From assembly GCF_026151205.1 (NCBI RefSeq), contig NC_087077.1:5084001-5148000 (forward strand): a stretch of 64,000 bases of DNA. Reading direction: 5' to 3'. This document shows positions 12,401-20,911 of the stretch, one piece after another. The translations under genes and the position numbers were made by a program. The notes under the pieces were generated by a model. That model saw nothing but the letters and a program-made list of their open reading frames with translations. It made no database searches and was not told the DNA's origin. The stretch comes from Bolinopsis microptera (lineage: Eukaryota > Ctenophora > Tentaculata > Lobata > Bolinopsidae). Positions within the stretch are counted from its first letter, which is position 1, and each line of letters begins with the position of its first letter.

Positions 12401-15400
12401 TCTTACCGTCAATAGTGCTCAGGATCTTTACTTCACTCAGAGTGGGTGAAGCTAACATCAGACTCAAGAGGCAGATTAGAAGCAACATCTTGGAAACCAA
12501 AGGAACAAACTTCTTCGAGAGATTTTTGAAATCAATATAAATAATCATCAGAAATAATGGCTATAACTCTACTTTTGTGTGCGGTGTTTGACAGACACAC
12601 TAAGTGAGCATTACCTAAAGCGGTTTCACAAGTTTTGACATGGACCAGCTGTTATTTGTTGGACAGAAGGTTTATCATATTAGTTATCGTAAGAAGTGTG
12701 ATTCACAGAGTAATAGCGCATCTTTGTAACTTTGTTTCAACCATGATGTAGACCCTGAGTAGTGCGTAGCAGCTGTCTTATCCCCAGTGACAGGTGAAGA
12801 ATTAACGAGTGTTACAGAAACCGTAATTATTGAATGACTTTATTAACCATTCATTTTTACCTTTTCGTAGTGGCAAAATCCGGATTTTACCTACCACGCC
12901 TACGCAATACTATACTCTAATATCTTGTTATTTTAGCAAACTTAATTCTGTACAGATAATTGGCAGTCTTAACGCAGGGTAAACCTTAGAGCTTGGTGTC
13001 AGCGTTAAGATGAGAAAATATCAGATTTCAGATTCATTTTAACATCCAGGCATAACAGAATCCAAGACGAAATTAAGTTAAAATGATCTTAAGTTTTGTG
13101 GGCCATGTATTTATCACATAAGGTCAAAACAATAAAACGCAATTTACAGGTAAAACTAAAATCCATATTAAAAAATATTCAACAATAATTCCATGTCAAT
13201 GATGGGTTGTTTCTTCTCAGCAGTTGAAGCCACTAGCAGTCCACATCACGTGACATTTGTTATGGGAGAGATCTATCGGTGCAGCATCTCCCACTGTGAC
13301 TAGGTCAACAAGGTCTTTCTTAATAGCAAACACGTGGACGGCGGGGCATTTCTTACCTATCATTGTAGCAGTGAATACTGGCGAATCTACAAATCTGCAC
13401 TTTTCCATATGGATCCATTTGTTTCCTTTTCCTTCCCAAGCCCGCCATGCTTCAGTTTCAGTAGATACGCCAGAGCAGGTGGTAGCACACGGCGGGGGAC
13501 TGGTCACTTTAGGATTGTTAGGGGAGCTCAGGATCCTCATTTCACTACTCAGAGCGGGTGAAGCTAACATCAGACTCAAGAGACAAATTAGAAGCAACAT
13601 CTTGGGAGCCAAAGGAACAAACTTCTTCGATATAGATTTTAGAAATCAATGTAAATAATCATCAGAAATACGAGAAACTCTTCTTTTATATGCGGGATCT
13701 GGCAACTCTTAAGTGACAGTCCCGACTAATGATGAGGATCCTGTCTTTTATCTAGTGATAGGTGGACTTGTGAGATCTATCTTTAGCGGTTTTACAAGTT
13801 TTGAAATGGACCAGCTGGTGGACAGAAGGTTTATTATTTGAGTTATCGTAAAAAGTGTGATTTACTGTAATTTCAAAGTTATAGCGCATCTTTGTTTCAA
13901 CATTGATGTCTTTTCTTCGAATAAAACTTATCTGTTTCTCAATAAAATACAATGACGTGGACCCTGGGTAGCAGCTGTATTCTCTGTAGTGATTAGTGGA
14001 GAATGAAAAAGTGTGAGGTGTTACAGAAACTTGTTGAATCACTTTACTGATAATTTTTCTTTGTCTTTTCAAAGCGGAAAATACGGATTTTTCTACCACG
14101 CCTACTCAATACTCTAATATCCTGTCATTTTAGGAAACTTTTAGCAAACAACACAATATCTGAGATGGTAGATCTTAGTTCCTAGTCAAGTACTCAGGTA
14201 TGAACTTGGCCATGGTTAGGGAAGTATAATCTGTACCACATTTTGTGGAAAACATATCACGCGGATTTAAGGTTTTTCTAAAGTTTATATCACGTCTAGA
14301 TCTAAAAGCTACTAAAACTTGTATTACTCCAGTCTATTCGGTGTTCAGTCGATTTACATCGATATTGTTCAATGTTTGGAACGAATACAGAAACTTCATC
14401 TTCAAATAATGAAATAATGTTCTATGTTAGCTCTAATGTCAAAAACGCTAGTAAAACGTCTCCAGCAGTAATCACCAATACCTCATCTACTCACTCCCAA
14501 GGATTATCGGCTTCATAAACGCGAGGAAACGACTCACCAAATGCGGTAAAAACTAAAAGTTTAACTTTTTTATACAAATTTTACCGGGGTAAGCACAGGG
14601 CTCAAATGCTCTATCTTATAGTTGCCATCTTAACTATGATCACAGGAGAAGAATAAGATCACCAATACTTCAGATTGGACTTATTTTTTCAGAAATAAGA
14701 AAAGGTAAGCCAATACAAGAAAGAAAATATTGGTGAATAGATTGCTCGATTCTGGAAATCTATAATTGTAAAATGGACGACAAAAATTGTGTTTAAGTCT
14801 AAGAGGCTTAAGTTAGCTATAATTCTTATTATGCTTAAAATCAAGATACAATTTCTGATTTTAGTGTGTAATTATCACCGTTTCGTCTTCTCGTATAAAG
14901 AAACAGCAAAAATGTATCTCCATCGTCCAATTCATTTGAACAGTCCTAGTCGACTTAAACATGTAAGATGAACAAGGGTTAACCAAACGTACCTGCTTTA
15001 GGGTGGACGGTGTTGTTGAACCCAGGAGCATCGAACATAAACCTGCCCCCCATAAAGTCAGTGGTGTATGTGTTGAGGTAGAGCAGGGACGTGTAGTGAA
15101 ATCTGTCGTACTGTTCCTGAAACCAAACAGTGTGAGAGGCAATTGAAAGGACAACGAAATGTTTTGGTTTGGTTTGGTTTGGTTTCAAGAGCTTATACTT
15201 GCCACGTATGTCCAGGTTCATTATAATAATGCAGGACTTCTAGGCAATGAGCTTGGTTGTGGGACACACTCAACTAGGGAAGTTGAGAGGCCTCAATCAA
15301 GTCTCATTAAAGAGATATCAACAGAGTGTGAACCACTGCCAGACTTACCTTTGATTAGAGTTTGCCAGGCTCTATAAGTGTGGCAGATAGTGTCTTCTTT

Positions 15401-18400
15401 GTCCTATCCTTTGTCCGTGATGCTGGTAACAAACTCTTGTTGCAGGTGATGGTGACATAAACTCATTTGCATGATTGGGTCTAGAGATGGGTCGATTGTG
15501 AAGTGTGCTATATACTTATATAAAAAGGTAGTTGTGATAAATAGTACAGCTCAGTACCGTAATTATAAAACCATTATCTGAAAACTTGTCTCAACATAGA
15601 AGATCTAAATGACATGAGGTCTAAACTGGGTCGATTAAAAGTGAGCTACAGATTAGCGGCTGGGAAAAACAAAGAGATGGAGATTAGTGATTAATACAGG
15701 TAATCAGTACATGTGCTGAGTGAACGTATGACAGACCGTAAAATCGGAAGATTAACTGTTAATGACTAAAACACCCTAGAATTAAGTGCCACAACCATGA
15801 GGTTATAAAGTAAAGAGGGTCTATATAGACTACTAGAAGATAATAAGTGGGCTGAAGCTAATAACTGGTTAACTGGTCGCAATAGAGAATGAAACATATC
15901 ACAACAAAGAGGGACAAATTGTCGAGAAAAATTAAAGTATCCGGTAAATATCACTATTCTGGGTAACTCGTGATGTAGCCACGTGTTAAGAATTCCTCGT
16001 GTAGGAGGAGGTAGAATAAATAAAGTAGTGCAGGTAATTATCACGATGCTGGGTAAACGAAATGTTTACTTGTATTGATTCATCCAGAAAAGCTAAATAA
16101 AAGAAACTTACCAAATAAAATTTCTGAATCATATAAATTATACGTATGCGCGCGCGCATATATGCAATAAATAATATAATAAATTAAATAATTAAATAAA
16201 TTAAATGTCAATGTGCCTGACCAGCGCAGCAAAATCATTAAATAAATCTTCGCGCCTTCCATTTAAGATAATTTGAGTCACGTGACCAAAGTGCTGGAGG
16301 CTCTGCACAATTCCACGTTCCTCTAGAACTGCTGAGCTCCTTGAACATTCCAAATATCGAGAGATACTTACTGTGTCAGTGTGAACGTGCCAGTATTCAT
16401 CATGAACTGTGGTTGGAGGCTTGTCAGTCATCCGGGAAAAGAAAGTTGGTTTCGTCAGCTTTAGTTTTCCAGTCTTTATCTTCCACTTCTTTTCTATTTC
16501 CAACTAAAATTTGAAATTATTATTGAAATTTGAAAGCGATTGAAGAAAAAGGACATCAACCTTCAGCCTGGAGTACTTTAAACAAAATCAAACATTTCAA
16601 CAATCCAATTACTATAGAGCTATAGGATGATCTGTACCTGTATTCGATTCTTGACAGAACGGTACAATTTAAGATCTTCGTAGCTAAATAACTCCGTTAT
16701 ACCGTTCTTGTTAGCCAGCCTGGAGTATTGAAATTTACAAGAGAATCTAAAATAAGCGGTTATGGGAAGATCATGTTATCAAGCAAGATAGTGGTGAACT
16801 ATTAGACTGGAAATACGTAAAACAGTTGTGTCAAGACCATTATGTGAGTAAAACAGGGCAGACTCACAATCGTACATCAGCGAACTTTGTTCCAACAGAT
16901 ATAGCTCCACTGTGTAGATCTAGTATAGTAGCCTAGAATAAGAAGTAGACTATTAGATTAGTGAGAATTAGAGCTGACGAAACATATATGTACAGTTCGG
17001 GTTTGGGAATATGACATGATAATATGTGTATGGGAGTACAGTGAAACTGCCAACCCCGGACCAGTTAGGAACCGTTGACACAAACATCAAATATCCGGCA
17101 TGATTTTCAAAAAATTGCACCTATTTCCGGCACCCAAATTATCTTAGCATCAAAATTTCGGCACTTTTTGCAAAAATTCGAAATTTTCCTGGTCCGAGTT
17201 TTATTTAGTCCGGAGTTTGCAGGTCCGGAATTTGACGTTTCACTGTATCAATTACAAATTACAAAATCAATTACAAATTACAAAAATCTTACCCCACCAG
17301 AACCACCGCCCAGTGCCATTCCCTTCTCAGCAATAGTTATGAGTTGCTTTGCTTCCTCTGCAGTGACAAGGCGATCTAACACCATTCTCCCGCACCTCAC
17401 TGCCTCGCATCCTAAACAAATGTTATTGTAACTTCCGACAAATAACATAACATATTATAGATCTTTAGATAGAAAACAATATTTACCTGTCTGTCTGGTG
17501 GATCCATAGTGGAAATGCGAATTCAGAATTAATTATTAGGATTTCAGGAGCCTCTAATTTTTACAAAAAGCCTACGTGACAGCTATTTTCATACTTGTTG
17601 CCCCCCCCCACCCCCCACTTTTTGTTGTTGGGGATGCCGGTCTCTGGTCTCAAATAAATAGTAAGCCCTTCCGCCAGATTCCTGGAATACCCGAATACTG
17701 TCAAATTTAAAAGATCCACAAAGTTTCCGTAAAATTTTATGAAACACCTGCCACCTGGTAAATGGTAATACCGCTATCATCTTGATCTTATTTATGAGCA
17801 AGTCAGACATAAGTTGACAGTCGACAGAGCAAGTCAGACACAACTTACCGATGTGTTTATAAATTCATAACAAAAACGATATAGGAGTGCAAAGTGCATG
17901 AACCAATTAGTATCCAGCCAATCAGCTAATTTCTTTGGTGGCGACGCTGATCCACTATCCAGGGGCGGAGCAGACATGAGATTAAATAAAATACCACGAT
18001 CGTAAAATTTTAAATATTAATCGGAGTAATGGTGCATATAACGTCTTAACCAGTCAACGTATATTAACAGAATATTATAGGAGAATTTTAAATCGGTTAT
18101 ATTTCTGATATTTCTGAGATGATTCTGAAAGTAAAGGTTTGAAGTCCCGTTTATCTTTGAGCCATGCTTGTTTTTGCATAACGGATACAATATATTATAT
18201 TAAACTTCAGATTGTTCCATATGTAATATACCATGGTACAGAATCAAACACATTACAAATGTAAACGTGCCTCCAACATACATTTAATACTAAACAATTT
18301 AATACCTTGAATACTAAAAGAGATAACAACATACCAGTGTACTCGACCTTATGATCAGGTGAGCAGGGCAGCACCTGTGTTACCCCCGCTGTTCCCACAG

Positions 18401-18729
18401 TACTATTCCACAGAGCCAGATCCATGACATGAGGGTCCTCCTAAAGATAAGATAAGATTTATGATAATGCCTCTTACCTCTGGGCATCTCATACAAGAAT
18501 TCTTCAAAACTGTAAAATTACGTTTAAAAAACTAACCAAATTGAAAATACAAAAGAACCTGAGAGCTTCTAAGCTAGAAATTTGTATTCTTTAATTAACA
18601 AGTCCTTCCAAATTTACCTTCCACAGTGGTTGTAGCCGGTACATGATGGCCGCTCCCGCGATTAGAAACGTGACTATGATCCGAGGGAGACTGATGATTA
18701 CTGCTTGTGGACTGTCGTCTGGGGGCGAG
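3459..18729 (-). CDS. OGFOD3: OGFOD3-like membrane-anchored 2OG-Fe(II) dioxygenase (multi-exon)
   Basis: Exons in transcript order on the minus strand: 18729-18618, 18440-18335, 17411-17293, 16932-16868, 16719-16638, 16503-16372, 15116-14993, 3625-3459. Every junction is GT-AG and keeps phase. The first exon gives a transmembrane helix (VIISLPRIIVTFLIAGAA). Next come a cysteine-bearing linker (YTGCEAVRCG), the VTAEEAKQL/EKGMALGGGSGG block, ILDLHSGA, LTKPTFFSRM and the iron-binding HDEYWHVHTD (HxD at codons 16383-16375). After these come YTSLLYLN/GGRFMF and, in the last exon, SGTENPHHVERV (distal His) with RYAITI (2OG-binding Arg). This order matches vertebrate OGFOD3, a type II membrane prolyl-hydroxylase-like protein of unknown substrate. 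Two more short in-phase exons (18860-18814 and 18974-18909, hydrophobic) may precede the first, but no start ATG was found. The last intron is 11,367 bp and contains four other genes. Confidence 0.87.
3700..5285. other. Intronic, no gene recognised
   Basis: Part of the long last intron of the OGFOD3-like gene. It starts with a C-rich tract (about 3702-3725). I see no exon or element end in the rest. Confidence 0.4.
5286..5325. repeat. Direct repeat flanking an X-box
   Basis: ACCAGGCACGCGTG occurs twice, either side of the 14-mer GTTGCTATGGTAAC (5298-5311). The arrangement is symmetric and unlike the surrounding AT-rich sequence. Confidence 0.6.
5298..5311. promoter_or_regulatory. RFX X-box-like 14-mer
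   Basis: GTTGCTATGGTAAC is the exact reverse complement of the 14-mer at 6633 and 19777. GTTACC-AT-AGCAAC fits the RFX X-box consensus. Function is inferred from the consensus only. Confidence 0.45.
5330..6250. other. Intronic, no gene recognised
   Basis: Short ORFs occur on both strands (for example 5323-5550 plus and 5540-5734 minus) without domain, signal peptide or conserved splice context. I treat them as chance. Confidence 0.35.
6254..6322. repeat. Short tandem repeat, three copies of about 22 bp
   Basis: Three consecutive copies of a unit containing CCAGACATAGTCAAAAGAT. Confidence 0.8.
6633..6646. promoter_or_regulatory. RFX X-box-like 14-mer
   Basis: GTTACCATAGCAAC, embedded in a wider dyad (GTGT before it and CCACAC after it). 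It lies about 0.7 kb upstream of the peptide precursor gene on the plus strand. Confidence 0.45.
7168..7214 (+). promoter_or_regulatory. CRE plus TATA-like core promoter of the peptide precursor gene
   Basis: A perfect CRE palindrome TGACGTCA (7168-7175, within CGTGACGTCACG) lies about 35 bp upstream of a TATA-like TATTTAAG (7207-7214). The start codon is at 7342. A CRE just upstream of a TATA box is a familiar layout for cAMP-responsive peptide-hormone genes such as vertebrate somatostatin. The motifs are seen; the regulation is inferred. Confidence 0.6.
7342..8156 (+). CDS. Secreted (neuro)peptide precursor, three exons
   Basis: Exons 7342-7417, 7686-7787 and 7996-8156 join with GT-AG introns, both in phase 1, into a precursor of about 111 residues. 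It opens with a signal peptide (MMKFFFALFAAFATLSIVNS). Dibasic sites follow: TAKR in exon 2, and LQKR, HKRR and PKR in exon 3. The protein ends HNMAAFFYVPPN-GK-stop directly after the last KR. Cleavage at KR and amidation of the C-terminal Gly would release a 12-residue peptide HNMAAFFYVPPN-amide. There is no cysteine, which argues against an insulin- or somatostatin-type fold. Exon 1 ends RSIKL and exon 2 carries RSIEL...QKL, hinting at an internal exon duplication. The gene lies on the opposite strand inside the long OGFOD3 intron. I do not recognise the peptide family. An ATTAAA at about 8255 may serve polyadenylation. Confidence 0.75.
8575..8675. repeat. Tandem repeat, three copies of about 34 bp
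   Basis: Three imperfect copies of a unit with ATTATAAACATGTTTATTG followed by TTTATAAGTC, itself partly palindromic. Confidence 0.75.
8892..8962. repeat. Tandem repeat around AGGGCATTTTGG
   Basis: Three imperfect copies of a unit of about 27 bp containing GGGCATTTTG-AAGCTTGTTTTTA. Confidence 0.7.
8965..10625. other. Intronic, no gene recognised
   Basis: AT-rich with no supported exon or transposon end. A minus-strand AATAAA at about 10630-10635 lies 59 bp past the GPCR stop and is its likely poly(A) signal. A CRE palindrome TGACGTCA lies just beyond at 10656-10663. Confidence 0.35.
10694..11737 (-). CDS. Rhodopsin-type GPCR, single coding exon, divergent motifs
   Basis: A 347-residue seven-helix receptor. 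The open frame continues upstream to 11830, but only to a GTG codon, so the first ATG (ATGATG at 11737-11732) is the likely start. The N-terminus has an N-glycosylation site (NQT). TM2 carries IAFADL (the LAxxD position). ECL1 has KWIFGDLHC with the disulphide Cys at the top of TM3. TM7 ends NFPIY (NPxxY-like). The TM3 DRY position reads SKL and the TM6 CWxP position reads CALP. Both are unusual, so G-protein coupling may be altered. An Arg/Lys-poor third loop is followed by a Ser/Thr-rich tail. Class A is clear; the ligand is not. A secreted-peptide gene lies 2.5 kb away, but a receptor-ligand pair cannot be claimed from proximity. The gene sits in the same orientation inside the OGFOD3 intron. 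Confidence 0.85.
   Translation of the reverse strand: MMLLRSENAAASNQTEEKNTHIVERVILGSWCVLTFLFALLGSILTLYGSLKCKMIRLNCVSRALINNIAFADLGFSLFVNLPVILAIFNNKWIFGDLHCKITQVFEEVFAFADFNMILALSLSKLALVTYPLHAKTWSHAKGYAIVGLMWVIAIIIGFQTEIFISIGLQNMSSFDQHDGMYMCILEPDHGHSAVYYLEVAEFTFLTLLPALAVTVSLTLLLVLANRRHKVKKEAVLAVVLISGVYCVCALPLGLLFVFKLDNVKEMRQVAYFSPFLNSAANFPIYCLSLRSVRRFALKKLGWISGSCSKEPTPTRLNKLLATSKFTSSTARVDHRVGNLKIASTPV
11762..11904. repeat. 46-bp inverted repeat in the GPCR 5' leader
   Basis: The arms 11762-11807 and 11859-11904 are reverse complements with two mismatches, separated by a 51-bp loop. The structure lies 25 bp upstream of the GPCR start codon. A transcript starting further upstream would carry a very stable stem. 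It could also be a degenerate foldback element. Confidence 0.9.
12114..12488 (-). CDS. Secreted six-cysteine protein, copy 1
   Basis: A 124-residue protein. It starts with a signal peptide (MLLLICLLSLMLASPTLS) whose ATG at 12488 aligns with that of the paralogue. An in-frame ATG at 12548 also exists but would precede the signal peptide with a charged leader. The mature part has six cysteines: a CxxxC pair (PPPCAIMCSG), then one each in HFEECGF, GYKCPAV, NRCHVFW and the C-terminal FNC. The pattern GNK-IH-E-C-F-DSPVFTATVIG...WTASGFNC resembles a loosely defined group of small secreted invertebrate proteins ending in a W-x-A-x-G-x-N-C type motif. No enzymatic motif is visible. The role is unknown; a lectin-like or antimicrobial function is possible but not shown. 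Confidence 0.75.
   Translation of the reverse strand: MLLLICLLSLMLASPTLSEVKILSTIDGKTGPPPCAIMCSGVSTETEVWVNWTGKGNKFIHFEECGFVDSPVFTATVIGYKCPAVYVYATYKGYVDLVTVADITPKELVDNRCHVFWTASGFNC
13217..13600 (-). CDS. Secreted six-cysteine protein, copy 2
   Basis: A 127-residue paralogue of the 12114-12488 protein, 1.1 kb away in the same orientation. The ATG at 13600 begins MLLLICLLSLMLASPALS; the open frame further upstream has only a TTG. All six cysteines and the DSPVFTAT and WTASGFNC blocks are kept. Surface-like positions have changed, with more Lys in the second half (GKKCPAV, IKKDLVDL). A three-residue longer linker (SSPNNPKVTSPPPC) explains the length difference. Conserved framework with variable loops suggests both copies are functional. 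Confidence 0.75.
   Translation of the reverse strand: MLLLICLLSLMLASPALSSEMRILSSPNNPKVTSPPPCATTCSGVSTETEAWRAWEGKGNKWIHMEKCRFVDSPVFTATMIGKKCPAVHVFAIKKDLVDLVTVGDAAPIDLSHNKCHVMWTASGFNC
14151..14992. other. 5' end of the long OGFOD3 intron, no gene recognised
   Basis: No exon is supported here. The donor GTACGT of the 11.4-kb intron is at 14992. Confidence 0.4.
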
Positions 18730-19059
18730 CTGAAGTTGTGAGGAAGTGTTACAGTGTTACCTGCTAATATCACGTGACCTGGATTACAGAGGTGTTCTAA
18801 TCATGTGACTTACTTTAATAAATCAGGGAACTGTGATACGATTATGCCAGGTATTGCTATCTGAAAACTATCATTAAGTTGCGTTTTGAGGTTTAAGTGC
18901 GTCGGTACTCGGTACTGGTACCAGTATCTGACAAGGACCAACCCACCATTTCCCAGAAAAGTGAAGAATCCGAACTAAAATTCCAATAGTGAGTAATTAT
19001 GAAGTTGAAGTTAAGGTGTACTACAGACATTGAGTATCGCCCACGAAGTTCACTATTTA

Positions 19060-19213
19060 GGGATCGTTTACAATATCACGTAATCTGTAAAGAGTGAGGG
19101 GAGGGGCTTTCTAAATGATTACCGTAGTGTAATTTTAACACAGTGCGTAAAATTGATTATTAAGGGGGTTGAAAATGGGCCAAAAAGTGATTACGTAATA
19201 TTTGAACGACCCC
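19060..19213. mobile_element. Short MITE-like element with GGGGTCGTTC termini
   Basis: The left end GGGATCGTTTACAATATCAC and the right end, read in reverse GGGGTCGTTCAAATATTACG, form imperfect terminal inverted repeats around 154 bp. They are the same as those of the element at 44243-44644. TTA precedes the left end, but no clear duplicate is left on the right. It is non-autonomous and lies near the 5' end of the OGFOD3-like gene. Confidence 0.6.
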
Positions 19214-20911
19214 CCAACCAAGAAACGAGCATTTATCTTGCCGGACGTGATTGCTGAATTGAAAATGAGGCGTATATCTCAAGGTTGTCATATCAAACTT
19301 CAATCGAGGCGTGTTTGGCAACCAAAAATTTGAGCGGTCGGCAATAACGATCTTTCACAGACGAGTTCGACAAGTATTTAAATGTAATATTGCAGAGAAG
19401 AAGTCACATAGCATAAGAAATAGTGAGCTGACGATCTTTTGGACATTTATTGCTTCATTGGCAAAGTCTACTGGTGTTACTTTCATTGGTTTGTTTACTG
19501 CTCCTTCGTACCATTGCGATTGATCATATTCCACTGCCCCTTAGTTTTTATTTCCCCTAAGTCGCATTCAACTGCACTACAAACTGTCACAGTAATAACC
19601 ACGCAGAAAGCATTAAAAGCAACCTTATACCATCTTTGAGAACCTGTTTTCGTGACAACAACATTTGATTGAAAACTGCCATGTTTAGTGTTTACAAAGT
19701 GATGGAGATATTAATTAAATTATGTTATATTAAATTATGCACGTGTAAGTGTCAGAATATGGCACTTATGAGGGAAGTTACCATAGCAACACTTAATTAG
19801 GCAAACCTGGGCTTTGCTTCACCAGTTCCTCGCTTCTTGTTCTTTTTCATTGCAGCGTTGTAACAGCGTTACAGTGTTACAGCGTTACAGCGTTACAATA
19901 TTACTTTTATAATGAGAGGAGGTTACCGGGACACTTTCTTTATTTCATTGTTTCATATAACCATCATGTGCCTGTTGTGATGTTCAATGTACATAATAAT
20001 CTCGATTTGGGAAGATTATCAAGTTTCATCAAATTGAACTGTAAGCAATTATACAAGCTATCTGTACGAAATAATATCAAATTCAAATATATAAACCTGA
20101 AATATAACGTGCAATCCACAGTGCAATATAAAAACAAATTCCAACAATGATTACAAACGGTAACTTAAAGTTATTCAACCAAAAATCTAATAAAAGTTCA
20201 GTATCATCATCAATATCGACGCAGTTATTGTCAGATTCAAAAATCTATTAAACTTTCAGCATTTTTATTAATATCGTCACAGTTTTTATGCTCTCATTAC
20301 ATAAAGTTTTACGTTATCGTAAAATGTCTTATGTCTTCTATGAGATTTCATTATAAGTTTAGTATTCTTAATAAGTTTATATCAGTTTTTAAGTTTATTT
20401 CAGTTTTTAATCCTCACGGTTCTGCACTTGACACTATGCATAACATGAAAATAGGAAAACCATTAGTTTAAAAACGGGAGGATTTTTGATTTTCCTTTGA
20501 GCATCATCGTGAGGTATTCCGTGGGCGTGGTTTAAAATCACCCAGTCATTTCTTCCATTAATATAAATGGTTCAATTATTCTTGTAGTGCTTTCTAGAAA
20601 TTGGTTGCTGTCTGTTCAGTTGCATTATATTAGGTTGAGTGGTTGGAGTAGCGTATTGGAGTTTGCGTGTGATAATATAATCACATCAGCCCCTGAGGTG
20701 ATAGTTAGTAGTTAGTAATTACAATAATATACATTAACCAGTTTATTAATTGATATATTTTAAGTCAAGGTTAGTTAGCTCCGTGTAACTACTCCACTAG
20801 AACACATAATTTGGTTCATAAGGAAATACACTTGATACTATAGTAAAATTAAGCTCAGAATTCAAAACTCAATAAACAATTAATATAAGTAGTAAAGAGT
20901 AGTATTAACCA
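19214..20911. other. Intergenic, no gene firmly recognised
   Basis: Spacer between the 5' end of the OGFOD3-like gene and the 3' end of the Ig-receptor gene. Short hydrophobic ORFs occur on both strands between 19311 and 19640. One could hold upstream OGFOD3 exons, but I cannot join them. A GTTACAGC/GTTACAGT run lies at about 19858-19900. Confidence 0.35.
19777..19790. promoter_or_regulatory. RFX X-box-like 14-mer
   Basis: GTTACCATAGCAAC, identical to 6633-6646 and to the reverse complement of 5298-5311. It is about 0.8-1 kb upstream of the first recognisable exons of the OGFOD3-like gene. Confidence 0.45.

Larger units (their letters stand above)
11934..14150 (-). repeat. Tandem duplication of about 1.1 kb carrying two secreted-protein genes
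   Basis: Unit 1 (about 11934-12950) and unit 2 (about 13032-14150) share coding regions, 3' flanks (both with GGTCAAAACAATAAAACGCA), 5' leaders and upstream sequence (GGTTTTACAAGTTTTGA-ATGGACCAGCTG and CTACCACGCCTAC). The duplication therefore copied whole genes with their promoters. Confidence 0.85.
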
